From contig DCUJ01000002.1 in assembly GCA_002328495.1 (NCBI GenBank), positions 23,388-87,387 of the forward strand: DNA of 64,000 bases, in the 5' to 3' direction. Of this stretch, positions 47,919 to 58,087 are shown piece by piece (positions within the stretch are counted from its first letter, which is position 1; every line of letters begins with the position of its first letter). This DNA comes from Sulfurospirillum sp. UBA2217 (GTDB lineage: Bacteria > Campylobacterota > Campylobacteria > Campylobacterales > Sulfurospirillaceae). The notes under the pieces are model-generated. The model saw only the letters and a program-made list of their open reading frames with translations. It was not told the origin of the DNA and ran no database searches. The position numbers and the translations under genes were made by a program.

Positions 47919-48437
47919 TTACAGACGTGAACACACACTTTTATACACAGGAGATGGATTCTTTTTTTCTACATGTAATTTCATCATGAGCAAAAGTATT
48001 TCAAACATATCTTTGTTGTTAGCTTTGGCAATGGTTTTTAAAGTATCTTTCACACGGTGAATGTGAACATGGTTTTTTAAAAGCTCCGATTGAAGCCAAG
48101 CACTATCCCACTGAAACCATAAGCAGAGCTCGTGAAACGATTGATTTTTAGTGTTATGAATGAGAAACTCAATGTTGTCTTCATGGCGAATATGTGTGTT
48201 GGTAAGAATGGCAAAAGACTCTTGCAAAAGCCGTTTAATCGTACAGCGTCGCAACCAAGCATGCACACCTAAAAGCCCAATAATCAGAAGTGCTGCAAGC
48301 TTGTGTAAAAGAACAGAAAAGTGCGAAGTGGCATCGAAGACAAAGAGAATACCCGTAAGGTAAAGAATAACAAACATCACAAGAATGGCAATAATCACGA
48401 CAACTTTAAGAAGCGTCTCATTTAAATGGGTCAACAC
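47919..48437 (-). CDS. Membrane protein related to the DUF4405 gene at 43793
   Basis: 172 residues. Two membrane helices (about 9-33 and 42-64) with a paired-histidine pattern LLHKLAALLIIGLLGVHAWLRR like that of the 43793 protein, then a helical soluble tail whose end (KDTLKTIAKANNKDMFEIL) aligns with KTIEKIAKENGKSPSEL there. The first helix of the DUF4405 fold appears to be missing or diverged. Function unknown. A one-mismatch palindrome encodes the LHVEK near the C-terminus. Confidence 0.65.
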   Translation of the reverse strand: MLTHLNETLLKVVVIIAILVMFVILYLTGILFVFDATSHFSVLLHKLAALLIIGLLGVHAWLRRCTIKRLLQESFAILTNTHIRHEDNIEFLIHNTKNQSFHELCLWFQWDSAWLQSELLKNHVHIHRVKDTLKTIAKANNKDMFEILLLMMKLHVEKKNPSPVYKSVCSRL

Positions 48438-48566
48438 AAAATTTCCTTAATAGAGTTAAGCTTTTAACGTACTATCTTGTAATTTTATCAAAAAAAGAGA
48501 ATATTTCTACTGTTTATACTCGTACTAGCAGATGCGTAAGAGGGCTAAAATGTAAGTATTTTACTT

Positions 48567-49286
48567 TTATTGATTTTTTTTTGGCGGAACATTTAACAAG
48601 CGATAGCCTTCCCCTGCGACACTTTCTAAAAAAGGCTCATTGATTTTTTTACGCAATCTAAGGACAAGATTTTTCAGAGCCGCTTCACTCATGATAGTCT
48701 CTGCATAAACTTCATTTCCAATCATCTCTTTGGTGATAACCATGGAAGGATGCGATACAACAAGCTTTAAAAAGCGCATCTCTCTTTGCGTGAGCTCTTT
48801 TGTCTCTTGATCACAAATCAATGTATGATTAGCCGTGTCGAGATACGTTGTAGCAGTAATGGGAAGTTTTTGCTGATGGAGTGCGTTTAAAATGGTACTT
48901 ATTTTGGTGAGTGCCGATGTAAATTCTTTAAGCGTAATGGGCTTAATAAGATAGTGTGTTAGCCCCAGTGGAATCGCTTTAAACAAAAAATCTTCATCCT
49001 TATGGGCACTGAGTACCATCATGGGCATTGTGCTATCGTGAGACCTGATATATTCGAGACAATCAAGACCATTGCCATCAGGCAACATAACATCACACAA
49101 TAACGCATGAATCTCTTTTGTGTCAAAAATATTTCTGGCCTCTGTAATCGTGGGTGCGTGATAAATGGTTTTAAAATAAGGGGTTAAAAACTCTAGGGTG
49201 TGCGTGGTAAAGCGTGCGTTGTCTTCGACGAAGAGCAAATTAAATTTTTTAAGTCCATGCAATATCACTACATGACCACCGTACAT
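48567..49286 (-). CDS. OmpR/PhoB-type response regulator
   Basis: About 239 residues; the true start may be up to eight codons further in, since the first codons overlap the kinase gene. Receiver (about 12-125; LLFVEDNARF, LLCDVMLPDGNGLD with the phospho-Asp, and LIKPIT) and a winged-helix effector (about 145-232; LTQREMRFLKLVVSH, then LKNLVLRLRKKI). It is the output partner of the receiver-kinase encoded directly upstream and probably binds an operator near 50.4 kb. Confidence 0.88.
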   Translation of the reverse strand: MYGGHVVILHGLKKFNLLFVEDNARFTTHTLEFLTPYFKTIYHAPTITEARNIFDTKEIHALLCDVMLPDGNGLDCLEYIRSHDSTMPMMVLSAHKDEDFLFKAIPLGLTHYLIKPITLKEFTSALTKISTILNALHQQKLPITATTYLDTANHTLICDQETKELTQREMRFLKLVVSHPSMVITKEMIGNEVYAETIMSEAALKNLVLRLRKKINEPFLESVAGEGYRLLNVPPKKNQ

Positions 49287-50380
49287 TTGGTGCCATCTTC
49301 AAAAGGCTCAAGAGCGATGCTTCCACCATTTTTTTCAGCAATAACTTTACTCATATACAGCCCGATACCAGAGTTATGTGTGGAGCTTTTAAACGGTTCA
49401 AAAAGCTCTTCCATACACACATCACGTATGCCTCCCGCATTATCGGTGATACATACAATGGAGCGATTGTTCTCTTGCGAGATGCGAATAGTAACATTTG
49501 GAGATTTTGTTTTATTGGCAACGTGGGCATCTTTGGCATTGGTGAGAAGATTGAGGATAATCTGTGCGTATTCATTAGCATTACCATAAGTCTTTGGCGT
49601 TTTTTCTTTGTGAATTTCAAGGGCAATATTGTGATAATCATACGTTGCTGAGACGATATTGGAGGCTTGATGAACCACATCATCGACAGAAAAAAAGCTA
49701 TCTTGCGTGATGGGTTTGTAAAAGTCTTGAAACGTTTGAATGGTATCGGACATAAATTTGATAATCTGCTCTACTTGTTCACAGGTATGATAGAGTGTTT
49801 TAGACTCAAGTTGGGTTCCTTGTTCGAGTTTACCTAAAAGTGAAAGATTGATTGAACCTAACTCACTAAGGGGTTGTTTCCATTGATGCGCAATGTGCAT
49901 GAGCATTTCGCCAATAGAGGCTTGTTTGGCATGTTGGTGTAGCATCTGGTCTTGCAAGCGATTGCGCCCAATCTCTTCTTCAACACGTTGTTCCAAGTGG
50001 TGCTGATAGGTCTGAAGGTCTAAATGCGTTTTAACGCGGGCTAGAAGTTCAACAGGATTAAAGGGCTTCATGACATAATCTACAGCTCCATACTCAAAGC
50101 CTTTTTTAACATCATCTTCACTGCTTTTGACGGTAATAAAAATAATCGGAATATTTTTAGTATGCTCATCCATTTTGAGCTTTTGACAGACTTGGTAACC
50201 ATCCATTTCAGGCATCATAATGTCGAGCAAGATAAGATCAACATGTTCACTTTTGACAATATCTAAGGCATCTTGACCATTTAGGGCAGGAATGACATCG
50301 TATTTTTTTAAAATACTGATTAAAATATCAACATTGATCTCAGTATCGTCCACGACAAGAATCGTCTGTTTCTTTGGCAT
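49268..50380 (-). CDS. Receiver-histidine kinase hybrid, cytoplasmic
   Basis: 370 residues, no membrane helix. Receiver at 1-120 (ILVVDDTEINVDILISILKK, LILLDIMMPEMDGY, VMKPFNP), a coiled linker, then a kinase core: H-box AHQWKQPLSELGSINL, N-box LNLLTNAKDA, G1 ITDNAGGI and G2 SGIGLYMSKVIAEKNGG. The HQWKQPL form is typical of Campylobacterota soluble kinases. Its receiver is close in sequence to that of the GGDEF regulator at 55223 across the divergent promoter, so both may take phosphate from the same large kinase. Confidence 0.9.
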   Translation of the reverse strand: MPKKQTILVVDDTEINVDILISILKKYDVIPALNGQDALDIVKSEHVDLILLDIMMPEMDGYQVCQKLKMDEHTKNIPIIFITVKSSEDDVKKGFEYGAVDYVMKPFNPVELLARVKTHLDLQTYQHHLEQRVEEEIGRNRLQDQMLHQHAKQASIGEMLMHIAHQWKQPLSELGSINLSLLGKLEQGTQLESKTLYHTCEQVEQIIKFMSDTIQTFQDFYKPITQDSFFSVDDVVHQASNIVSATYDYHNIALEIHKEKTPKTYGNANEYAQIILNLLTNAKDAHVANKTKSPNVTIRISQENNRSIVCITDNAGGIRDVCMEELFEPFKSSTHNSGIGLYMSKVIAEKNGGSIALEPFEDGTKCTVVM

Positions 50381-50423
50381 CTTACGACCTTTAAGTCTAT
50401 TTTTTACATTATACAGAACTATG

Positions 50424-50476
50424 GTCTCAAATAGGTCTTAAAGTCACACAAAAGTTTTTTAAGACCCGTTTGAGAC
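50424..50476. promoter_or_regulatory. Large inverted repeat in a divergent promoter region
   Basis: GTCTCAAATAGGTCTTAAA (50424-50442) and TTTAAGACCCGTTTGAGAC (50458-50476) are inverted with two mismatches around a 15-nt centre. The position, between the 49268 kinase and the 50524 kinase, suits an operator shared by both operons. No T-run follows, so a terminator is unlikely. Confidence 0.6.
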
Positions 50477-50523
50477 TTAAATCTGCTAAAATAATTTTCA
50501 AAATTATAGCTTGAGGAGTCCTT

Positions 50524-53500
50524 GTGCGCTCATTTTCTTTTTTACTTGTATTGATGGTGTTTTTTTCATCGTTATGTGCCAAACCCCTCGAAAAAGTATC
50601 CCTTCAATTACAATGGAAGCATCAGTTTGAATTTGCAGGTTTTTATGCGGCTCAAGCCAAAGGGTTTTACAAAGAGGTAGGACTGGATGTTTCTATTTAT
50701 GAGTATGAGAATGGTGTTGATTTGATGGGTGAAGTGGAAAGTGGGAAGAAGGATTTTGGTATTTGGGGATCAGGGCTTATTAAAGAGTGGATGGATGGTA
50801 AGCCTATTGTGTTAGTTGCTAACTATTTTAAACGCTCCCCTTTAGCCATTATCACTAAACCTGATATCGTTTTACCCTCTGGATTGAAAGATAAAAAACT
50901 GATGGCTTCGATTGCGGATTTTAACAGCGCCAATTATCGACAAATGTTTAAAGCCTATCAGCTTGACACTAAAGATATTCAATTGGTTCCTTCAACGTTT
51001 AATCTGGATGATTTTATCAGTGGAAAAGTCGATGCGTATTCTGCTTTTTTAACGAATGAACCTTTTACGTTACAACAAAAGAAAATCTCTTATAATGTCT
51101 TAGATCCAAGTAATTCAGGGGTCGAAATGTATGACGTGAATCTTTTTACCTCCAAAACTCTGGCGCAAAAAAACCCAAAAGTGGTCAAGGCATTTAGGGA
51201 TGCTAGCAACAAAGGATGGGACTATGCTATCACGCACCAAGAAGAGATCGTTGATCTGATTTTCAAAGAATATAACACCCAAAATAAAAGCAAAGAAGCG
51301 CTTTTGTTTGAAGCCAGAGAGAGCGCTAAATTCATTTTGGCAAAAAGTTATCCCATAGGCAGCATTGATAACGAGAAGATTCGTAAAATCGGGCAGTTGT
51401 ATACTGAAATGGATTTGGCTAAAACGGTTGCATCTTTTGATCCTTTGATTTTTGGAGCCGTCAAAAAACATGAGTCTAGCATTTCTTTTACGGAGGAAGA
51501 AAAGCAGTTCATTGAAGCACATCCGCGTGTGAGTTTGGGGGTTATGAGTGATTTTATTCCGTTCTCTTATGCAGAAAATGGAGAATTTAAAGGCTATGTT
51601 AGTGATCTTTGTCAACTGTTAACCTTGAAAACAGGCATTGCTTTTGATGCCAAAATAGATACATGGCCAAATAATATTGAGGGATTTAAGCAAAAAAAGA
51701 TTGATATGATAGCAGACATCTCGTACAAGGAAGAACGCAAAGCCTTTACTCTTTTTACAGAACCTTATTATGAGATACCCACGGTTGTGTTTGTAAGGGA
51801 TGATTTTGGATCGTATCGTGGCATAGAGAGCTTAAACGGGAAAAAAGTTGGTATCGTTAAAGATGTTTTTTACAGCCGTGAACTTAAGGCTTTGGGTACA
51901 ATGGATTTGGTAGAGTTTGATTCGTCTGAGGAGTTGACCAAGGCACTTAGTTTTCGGAAAATTGATGCGATTGTCATGAATTTGTCGGTCATCAATTATC
52001 ATATCAAAAAAAATAATTTAGTGAATGTTGTCATTGTGGATGAATTTGTAATGCCTGGAATTAATAAAGAGGATTTACGTTTTGGGGTACGTTCCGATTG
52101 GCCTATTTTGCAAAGTATCATACAAAAAGCATTAGAAAGTATAACAACCAAAGAAAAATCAACATTGGTCGTTGAATGGATTGGGGTAAAGTTTGAAGAT
52201 AAAATAATCAAGACAAAAGAAGTAGCTAAGGTTATTTTTGAACCTGAAGAACAGGCATATCTTCAACAAAAAGGTAGCATTAAAATGTGTATCGACCCTT
52301 CGTGGATGCCTTTTGAGCACATTGATGAAGAGGGAAAGCATGTGGGAATGGCGGCTGATTTAATAAAGTTGATGCAAGATCGCTCAGGTATTAGTATTAG
52401 TTTAATTCCCACAAAAAATTGGGAAGAGAGTTTACAAAAAGCGAAAAATCGCCAGTGTGATATTCTCTCTTTAGCGATGCAAACACCTGAACGACTTAAA
52501 ACAATGGATTTTACAACACCTTATTTAACGTTTCCTCTTGTGATAGCGACGAAAAACAAAGAGATATTTGTGGACAGCCTAGAATCCATTGTTGATAAAA
52601 AAATAGCTCTTGTTAAAGGATATGCTTTTAGTGAAATTTTAAAAAATCGCTATCCGTCAATGCCAATAACAGAAGTTAATTCTGTTGAAGAGGGTCTCAA
52701 TATGGTGCAAGAGGGAAAGGTTTATGGTTTTATTGATACGATAGCAACGATTGCCTATACCATCCAAAAAAATGGCATGTTCGATATTAAAATAGCTGGA
52801 AAATTTGAGGAAACATGGCAACTTGGTATTGCCTCACGCAATGATGAGCCTTTGTTGCATTCTATTGTTGAGAAGGCGGTAAATTCACTGAGTGAATCCG
52901 AAAAACAGCAGGTTTATAACAAATGGATTAGTGTGCGATTTGAGCAAAGTGTGGATTATGCTCTATTGTGGAAAATCCTCTTAGGCATGGGAGTGTTTTT
53001 TGCCTTGTTCTTCTGGCGCAATCGTCAACTTGCCGCCTTTAATAGACAACTGCAAGAAGCAAAAATTAAAGCAGAAGAGGCAACGCAAGAGAAGTCAAAC
53101 TTTTTAGCCAATATGAGCCATGAGATACGAACACCCATGAATGCGATTATAGGAATGACCTATTTATTAGATCAAACGGAATTGAGTGGCGTACAACATG
53201 AGTATATTCGTAAAATAGAGAATGCTTCAAAATCACTTTTGGGTGTTATTAACGATATTTTAGATTTTAGTAAAATTGAAGCGGGTAAGCTAGAGATTGA
53301 AAAGATACCTTTTAATTTGCACAGTGTGATTGAAAACGTAGCCACCTTGGTGGAGATTAAAGCCAATGAAAAAGGGCTTGAATTTGTGGTTTCGTATGAC
53401 CACAGCATCCCGATGGAGTTTATTGGCGATCCCTTGCGGTTAGGACAGATTTTGATTAATCTTACCAACAATGCCATCAAATTTACAGCACAGGGAGAAG

Positions 53501-55236
53501 TGGGAATTTATATCACCAAAACGGGTGAAAACCGCTTTTTATTTGAAGTCAAAGATACAGGTATTGGCTTAAGTGAAGAGCAACAAGCGCGCTTGTTTAG
53601 ATCTTTCTCACAAGCCGATACCAGTACAACACGCAAATACGGAGGAACAGGACTGGGTCTTGCCATTTCCAAACAACTCGTTGAGATGATGGAGGGTAAA
53701 ATCTGGGTAGAGAGTCGTGAAGGAGAAGGAAGTAATTTTGCCTTTGAAATTTCACTCGAAGAAGTTGCCGATAAAGCAGAAGCACAGATGCAATTTAGTG
53801 GTAAAAAAGTATTAATTGTCGATGATACTCCTTCATGGCAACAGATTTTGATGCGCCATTTGAGTGGTTTTAACGTTGACATTAGTGTGGCAAGTAGTGG
53901 CAAAGAGGCATTGGAGATTTTAGCCACATCGAATGAAACATTTGATCTTATTTTGATGGATTGGAAGATGCCTGGGCTTGATGGTATCGAAACAGCCAAA
54001 CGCATTCGAGAAGAGATCATGCAAGTACCACCGACAATCATCATGGTCAGTGCATATCGTCAAGAAGCTATCGTACATGCTGCCAAAGCACAAGGCATTG
54101 ATGTATTTTTACAAAAGCCGATTGACCCTTCTTTGTTGCATAGCATTATCTTGGATATTTTTGGTGCAGGCATTGTACATCAGCAAAAGAGCATCACACA
54201 AGCACATTCACTCAAATCTAAATTAACAACGCTGAGTGGGAGCCATATTTTACTGGTTGAAGATAATGCTTTAAATCGTGAGATTATCCATGGAATGCTC
54301 TCATTTAGTGGCATTATCATCCAAGATGCACTCAATGGAAAAGAAGCGGTTGATCTTTACCGTGCCAATCCTTCAAAGTATGAGCTTATCTTGATGGATA
54401 TTCAAATGCCGATCATGGATGGATACGAAGCTACAAAAATCATTCGTTCACAGGATCAAAAGATTCCGATTATTGCGCTTACGGCCAATGCAATGGTAGC
54501 CGATATCCAAAAAACACAATCGCATGGCATGAATGAGCACTTAAATAAACCTATCGAAGTGGAAAAACTGTTTAGTACATTATTGTCCTATATCACCGCC
54601 AAACAAGCTGAAAGTAGTATGGGCTTCGAGGCAAAAGAAAAAGATGCGTATGATGTGAGTTTTCAAAGTATTGATGTTACAAAAGGGCTTTCACATATGA
54701 TGGAAGATAGAAGCTTGTATGAGAAAATATTAAGAGACTTTGCACATGAATATGAAGATAAAGGTGCTTTAATTGAGACAATGATAAAAGAACACAACAG
54801 TGATGCCAAACGACTTCTTCATACGATTAAAGGATTGAGTGCTAATATTGGAGCACTTAGTTTAAACTCTTGTGTGGTAAGCCTAGAAGAGAGTTTAGGT
54901 GTTGAGGATATTCCTTTGTTTAAGCAAGAACTCAAGCGAGTGATTGATGAGATTAAAGCCAGTCGTCTGTTTGATGGCATAGAAGAAACCAAAGTGGTAA
55001 AAGAAGCGATTGATGAGAGTCTTTTAATAGAACTTATCCAAGAGCTCAAAGAAACCCTCTCCAAACGAAGACCGCAGTTGTGTTTACCCATTTTAGAGCG
55101 CTTAAACGGGTATGCGTTGGAAGCGAAGACCCAAACGCTTTATGATGAAATTACCCCACTGATTAAAAAATATAAATTTCAAGAAGCGATGAATGTGTTG
55201 CTTGAATATTTGAAGGATGAAGATGTTGCAGAGTAA
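50524..55236 (+). CDS. Giant hybrid sensor kinase: NMT1-like, two SBP3, HisKA, HATPase, two receivers, Hpt
   Basis: 1570 residues from a GTG with a GAGGAG site. Signal peptide (1-19); NMT1/THI5-like binding domain (about 22-300); two family 3 solute-binding domains (about 320-555 and 575-815); membrane helix (about 820-840); HisKA with His near 866 ([14 protein letters not shown]); HATPase ([27 protein letters not shown]); receiver 1 (about 1100-1220, [13 protein letters not shown]); receiver 2 (about 1240-1365, [13 protein letters not shown]); Hpt (about 1395-1490, [13 protein letters not shown]). It is a BvgS/EvgS-like phosphorelay with three periplasmic ligand modules. The overlapping GGDEF regulator is its likely target. 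Confidence 0.92.
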   Translation: MRSFSFLLVLMVFFSSLCAKPLEKVSLQLQWKHQFEFAGFYAAQAKGFYKEVGLDVSIYEYENGVDLMGEVESGKKDFGIWGSGLIKEWMDGKPIVLVANYFKRSPLAIITKPDIVLPSGLKDKKLMASIADFNSANYRQMFKAYQLDTKDIQLVPSTFNLDDFISGKVDAYSAFLTNEPFTLQQKKISYNVLDPSNSGVEMYDVNLFTSKTLAQKNPKVVKAFRDASNKGWDYAITHQEEIVDLIFKEYNTQNKSKEALLFEARESAKFILAKSYPIGSIDNEKIRKIGQLYTEMDLAKTVASFDPLIFGAVKKHESSISFTEEEKQFIEAHPRVSLGVMSDFIPFSYAENGEFKGYVSDLCQLLTLKTGIAFDAKIDTWPNNIEGFKQKKIDMIADISYKEERKAFTLFTEPYYEIPTVVFVRDDFGSYRGIESLNGKKVGIVKDVFYSRELKALGTMDLVEFDSSEELTKALSFRKIDAIVMNLSVINYHIKKNNLVNVVIVDEFVMPGINKEDLRFGVRSDWPILQSIIQKALESITTKEKSTLVVEWIGVKFEDKIIKTKEVAKVIFEPEEQAYLQQKGSIKMCIDPSWMPFEHIDEEGKHVGMAADLIKLMQDRSGISISLIPTKNWEESLQKAKNRQCDILSLAMQTPERLKTMDFTTPYLTFPLVIATKNKEIFVDSLESIVDKKIALVKGYAFSEILKNRYPSMPITEVNSVEEGLNMVQEGKVYGFIDTIATIAYTIQKNGMFDIKIAGKFEETWQLGIASRNDEPLLHSIVEKAVNSLSESEKQQVYNKWISVRFEQSVDYALLWKILLGMGVFFALFFWRNRQLAAFNRQLQEAKIKAEEATQEKSNFLANMSHEIRTPMNAIIGMTYLLDQTELSGVQHEYIRKIENASKSLLGVINDILDFSKIEAGKLEIEKIPFNLHSVIENVATLVEIKANEKGLEFVVSYDHSIPMEFIGDPLRLGQILINLTNNAIKFTAQGEVGIYITKTGENRFLFEVKDTGIGLSEEQQARLFRSFSQADTSTTRKYGGTGLGLAISKQLVEMMEGKIWVESREGEGSNFAFEISLEEVADKAEAQMQFSGKKVLIVDDTPSWQQILMRHLSGFNVDISVASSGKEALEILATSNETFDLILMDWKMPGLDGIETAKRIREEIMQVPPTIIMVSAYRQEAIVHAAKAQGIDVFLQKPIDPSLLHSIILDIFGAGIVHQQKSITQAHSLKSKLTTLSGSHILLVEDNALNREIIHGMLSFSGIIIQDALNGKEAVDLYRANPSKYELILMDIQMPIMDGYEATKIIRSQDQKIPIIALTANAMVADIQKTQSHGMNEHLNKPIEVEKLFSTLLSYITAKQAESSMGFEAKEKDAYDVSFQSIDVTKGLSHMMEDRSLYEKILRDFAHEYEDKGALIETMIKEHNSDAKRLLHTIKGLSANIGALSLNSCVVSLEESLGVEDIPLFKQELKRVIDEIKASRLFDGIEETKVVKEAIDESLLIELIQELKETLSKRRPQLCLPILERLNGYALEAKTQTLYDEITPLIKKYKFQEAMNVLLEYLKDEDVAE

Positions 55237-56104
55237 AAAAACGATTTTAATTGTGGATGATACCGAATCCAATATTGATATGTTACTGGCTATCCTTAAA
55301 GAGTACGATACCGTTGTTGCAACTAGTGGTGAAGATGCTTTAATGATCTTAAAAGAAGAGGTCATTGATTTGGTATTGCTTGATATTGTAATGCCAGGTA
55401 TTGATGGTTTTGAAGTATGCAGACGTATGAAAAAAAATTCTGAATGGCAGAAAATCCCTGTGGTGTTTATAACGGCAAAAAGTGATGAAGATACGATCGA
55501 AGAGGCGTATGCGATTGGCGGTATTGATTATGTAACCAAACCTTTTAAGCCTCGAGAACTCCGTGCACGTGTCAAGACGCATTTAGAATTTCAGTCGATG
55601 GTGCAACACCTTGATTTTATAGCGTCGTACGATATGCTCACAGGCATTTTAAACAGGCGGAAATTTTTCACACTCTCTCAAGAACTTTTTGACACACATG
55701 AGAATGTGTGTGCTGTGATGATTGATATTGATAGATTTAAACACATTAATGATAGCTTTGGTCATCATAGCGGAGATATAACCCTTAAAAGCATTTCGCA
55801 AAGTATCGCACAAAATCTTCCCAATAAAGCCATCTTTGGACGCTTAGGTGGAGAAGAATTTGCGATTTTAATAACCAACATAGAAGAAGCAACTGTCATG
55901 AAACTGATTGAAAAGGTTCGCAAAGCGGTTGAAGAGAGTGAAATCATCCTCAATGACACGACTCATGTGCATTGCACTATAAGTAGCGGTGTTGCGATGA
56001 AAGAGAGTATGACAAAAACACTCGACATGCTCCTACAAAAAGCTGATAACGCCATGTACGAGGCTAAAGAAAAAGGACGCAATCGCTCTATATTTAGAGC
56101 CTAA
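55223..56104 (+). CDS. Receiver-GGDEF response regulator (PleD/WspR-like)
   Basis: 293 residues from the ATG at 55223 (AAGGA five bases upstream; an ATG two codons earlier overlaps that site). Receiver (1-120; [41 protein letters not shown]) and GGDEF domain (about 130-293; [12 protein letters not shown]). No RxxD inhibitory site is visible before GGEEF, so product inhibition may be weak. It overlaps the giant kinase gene by 14 bp and should convert its phosphorelay into c-di-GMP. Confidence 0.93.
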   Translation: MLQSKKTILIVDDTESNIDMLLAILKEYDTVVATSGEDALMILKEEVIDLVLLDIVMPGIDGFEVCRRMKKNSEWQKIPVVFITAKSDEDTIEEAYAIGGIDYVTKPFKPRELRARVKTHLEFQSMVQHLDFIASYDMLTGILNRRKFFTLSQELFDTHENVCAVMIDIDRFKHINDSFGHHSGDITLKSISQSIAQNLPNKAIFGRLGGEEFAILITNIEEATVMKLIEKVRKAVEESEIILNDTTHVHCTISSGVAMKESMTKTLDMLLQKADNAMYEAKEKGRNRSIFRA

Positions 56105-56208
56105 AGGTTTAGCGTCATTTTTCTGAGTTACTATCATACTATTGGTGATTAACATCACAACCAATCCGCATCATTTGTGGTTTGGATACCCTTTTTATTG
56201 GGCTGAGG

Positions 56209-56286
56209 TTGGGCTAAACTTTTACTTTTTAAGCAATAGAAAGACACAAAAAAGTAAGTAGCGTTAAAAATCAAGCCCTCCCCTCC
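56209..56286. mobile_element. Miniature element with RAYT-type ends, no transposase
   Basis: The left end (TTGGGCTAAACTTTTACTTT, 56209-56228) and right end (GTTAAAAATCAAGCCCTCCC, 56263-56282, then CTCC) match the two ends of the RAYT unit at 11.6-12.4 kb in the same inverted layout, with only about 35 bp between. It looks like a REP-type pair or deletion derivative. The rest of the 285-bp gap (56105-56389) holds no gene. Confidence 0.6.
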
Positions 56287-56389
56287 TTTTTTTAAAGCTG
56301 CATAATAAATATGTCTTGACTTTATAGCACCTATACGATAGACTTTATTTATTTGCTAAACAAAATTTCATTTCCAAATTGGTAAAGCA

Positions 56390-58000
56390 ATGCTAACAAA
56401 ACAAAGCAAATCTCTTAAAAATTCCTTATTTAATAATTTTTTACTTATCTCTTTGCTTATGACATTACTTTTTGGCTTTTTGATGACTGTAGTTTTGTAC
56501 TACCATGGAATCAACAGTGCTTACGCTCTTATACGCAACAAAAACCAAGCTGCTACAAACTATATTCTGGGGTACTTTACGCCACTTCGCTCGTCCATAG
56601 AGTATCTATCAAAGCAACCAGAAATTATCTATGCACTCAGTGATTCGCAAAGATACAAAAACAATGCTTTAGCACTCTTTGACATGTATAGCAGCACTTT
56701 TTCAAATATTAATTTTGTCTATTCTGGTTACGAGGATGGAACACTTTTAATAAATAAATACACTCCGCCAGATGACTTCAACCCTAAAATACGCCCGTGG
56801 TATAAAGCAGCACTAGAGTCTTCACCAGAAATCTCTGGAGGAATTCCATATGAAGAGGCTGTAACAAAAGAGTGGCTTGTATCTATCAGTAAAATTTTAA
56901 TAGACAAAGACAACACACTCCAAGGAGTTGTAGCTATAGATGCTTCGATGGACTCAGTAACAAAGAATCTTTTTGAACGAGACGAAGCATACTCCTCTTC
57001 GTACAGTTATGTTATTGATAAAAAAGGTAGCCTAATTATCCATCACCGCAAAGATTTACTTGGTGAAATCTTTAAGCAAAGAGTAGAAACACCAGATTCA
57101 TTTGCAAATCAATCTGGTCGCATAAGTTATGTTTTTGAAAAAAATAGTAAAATCGGATACTATACAAACCTAGACTCACTAGGCTGGACAGTGGTCACCG
57201 TGGTCAGCAAAAGCCAAATTTTTTACAACCTCTTAATTATAATTATACCCAGCATCATCGTTATTTTCTTAGTAAGCCTTTTTGTCGGGCAAGTCATTAG
57301 CCGTGTTCTTGGCAATAAAATAATAACTCCGCTAAAAACACTAGAACAACATGTAAAAGATATCATCGAGGGTAAAAAATCAGAAAATAATCAAGATGAT
57401 ACTAATTTAATTTCTGAATATGAAGAGATAAACACTATAGCAAATGGCATAGAAAAGTTGACACATCACTCATTATTTCAAAAAAATATAGAACTTGAAT
57501 CCAAAAATGAACTTTTAGAAAAGCTCTCTCAAACGGATTACTTAACAGGACTTCTTAATCGTCGTAAAATTAATGAAGAGCTACAAAAAGAGCATCAACG
57601 CGCCAAACGATACAACAGTGTCTTTTCAATCATACTGATAGATGTGGACTGGTTTAAAAACATTAACGACACATACGGTCACCACAAAGGCGACATCGTG
57701 CTAAAAGAGATAGCAAAAGCAATAGCGTCACAACTTCGAACTACGGATAATTTAGCTCGTTGGGGCGGAGAGGAGTTTTTAATTCTTTGTCCTTCAATAG
57801 ATTTAAGTGGCGCAGCTGCAATCGCCAAAAAAATTCAATCTACTATAGAGAAAAATAACTTTTCAGTTTCTAACAAAATCACAATAAGTGCAGGAGTCTG
57901 TGAATATAGAGATACTTTATCTTTAGATGATTTAATTATCGAAGTAGACCGCAAACTCTATAATGCAAAATCAAACGGAAGAAACCAAATTATAATCTAA
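56390..58000 (+). CDS. dCache-GGDEF membrane diguanylate cyclase
   Basis: 536 residues. Membrane helix 1 (about 15-38), periplasmic double Cache domain (about 40-270; IRPWYKAALES and the later GVVAIDAS strand are typical of dCache_1), membrane helix 2 (about 280-302), a short HAMP-like linker and GGDEF (about 370-536; ARWGGEEFLIL). The RxxD inhibitory site (RTTD) is five residues upstream. It has no TTACATGTAA copy, is flanked by repeat remnants at 56.2 and 58.06 kb, and its codons (many ACA, ATA, AAC) look unlike those of neighbours, so transfer is possible. Confidence 0.92.
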   Translation: MLTKQSKSLKNSLFNNFLLISLLMTLLFGFLMTVVLYYHGINSAYALIRNKNQAATNYILGYFTPLRSSIEYLSKQPEIIYALSDSQRYKNNALALFDMYSSTFSNINFVYSGYEDGTLLINKYTPPDDFNPKIRPWYKAALESSPEISGGIPYEEAVTKEWLVSISKILIDKDNTLQGVVAIDASMDSVTKNLFERDEAYSSSYSYVIDKKGSLIIHHRKDLLGEIFKQRVETPDSFANQSGRISYVFEKNSKIGYYTNLDSLGWTVVTVVSKSQIFYNLLIIIIPSIIVIFLVSLFVGQVISRVLGNKIITPLKTLEQHVKDIIEGKKSENNQDDTNLISEYEEINTIANGIEKLTHHSLFQKNIELESKNELLEKLSQTDYLTGLLNRRKINEELQKEHQRAKRYNSVFSIILIDVDWFKNINDTYGHHKGDIVLKEIAKAIASQLRTTDNLARWGGEEFLILCPSIDLSGAAAIAKKIQSTIEKNNFSVSNKITISAGVCEYRDTLSLDDLIIEVDRKLYNAKSNGRNQIII

Positions 58001-58056
58001 TCTCATTCTGTATTGAGCTGAGTTAAGGTATCGAACGAGTAAAAACGAAGAAGAGA

Positions 58057-58080
58057 GGGAGCTAAACGTTTAACGTTTTG
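58057..58080 (-). repeat. RAYT-type repeat remnant, copy 8
   Basis: GGGAGCTAAACGTTTAACGT then TTTG. The reverse complement resembles copy 2 (GTTTAGCTCC core), with an inserted CG. It lies between the GGDEF gene and the radical SAM fusion. Confidence 0.45.
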
Positions 58081-58087
58081 CGTAAAA

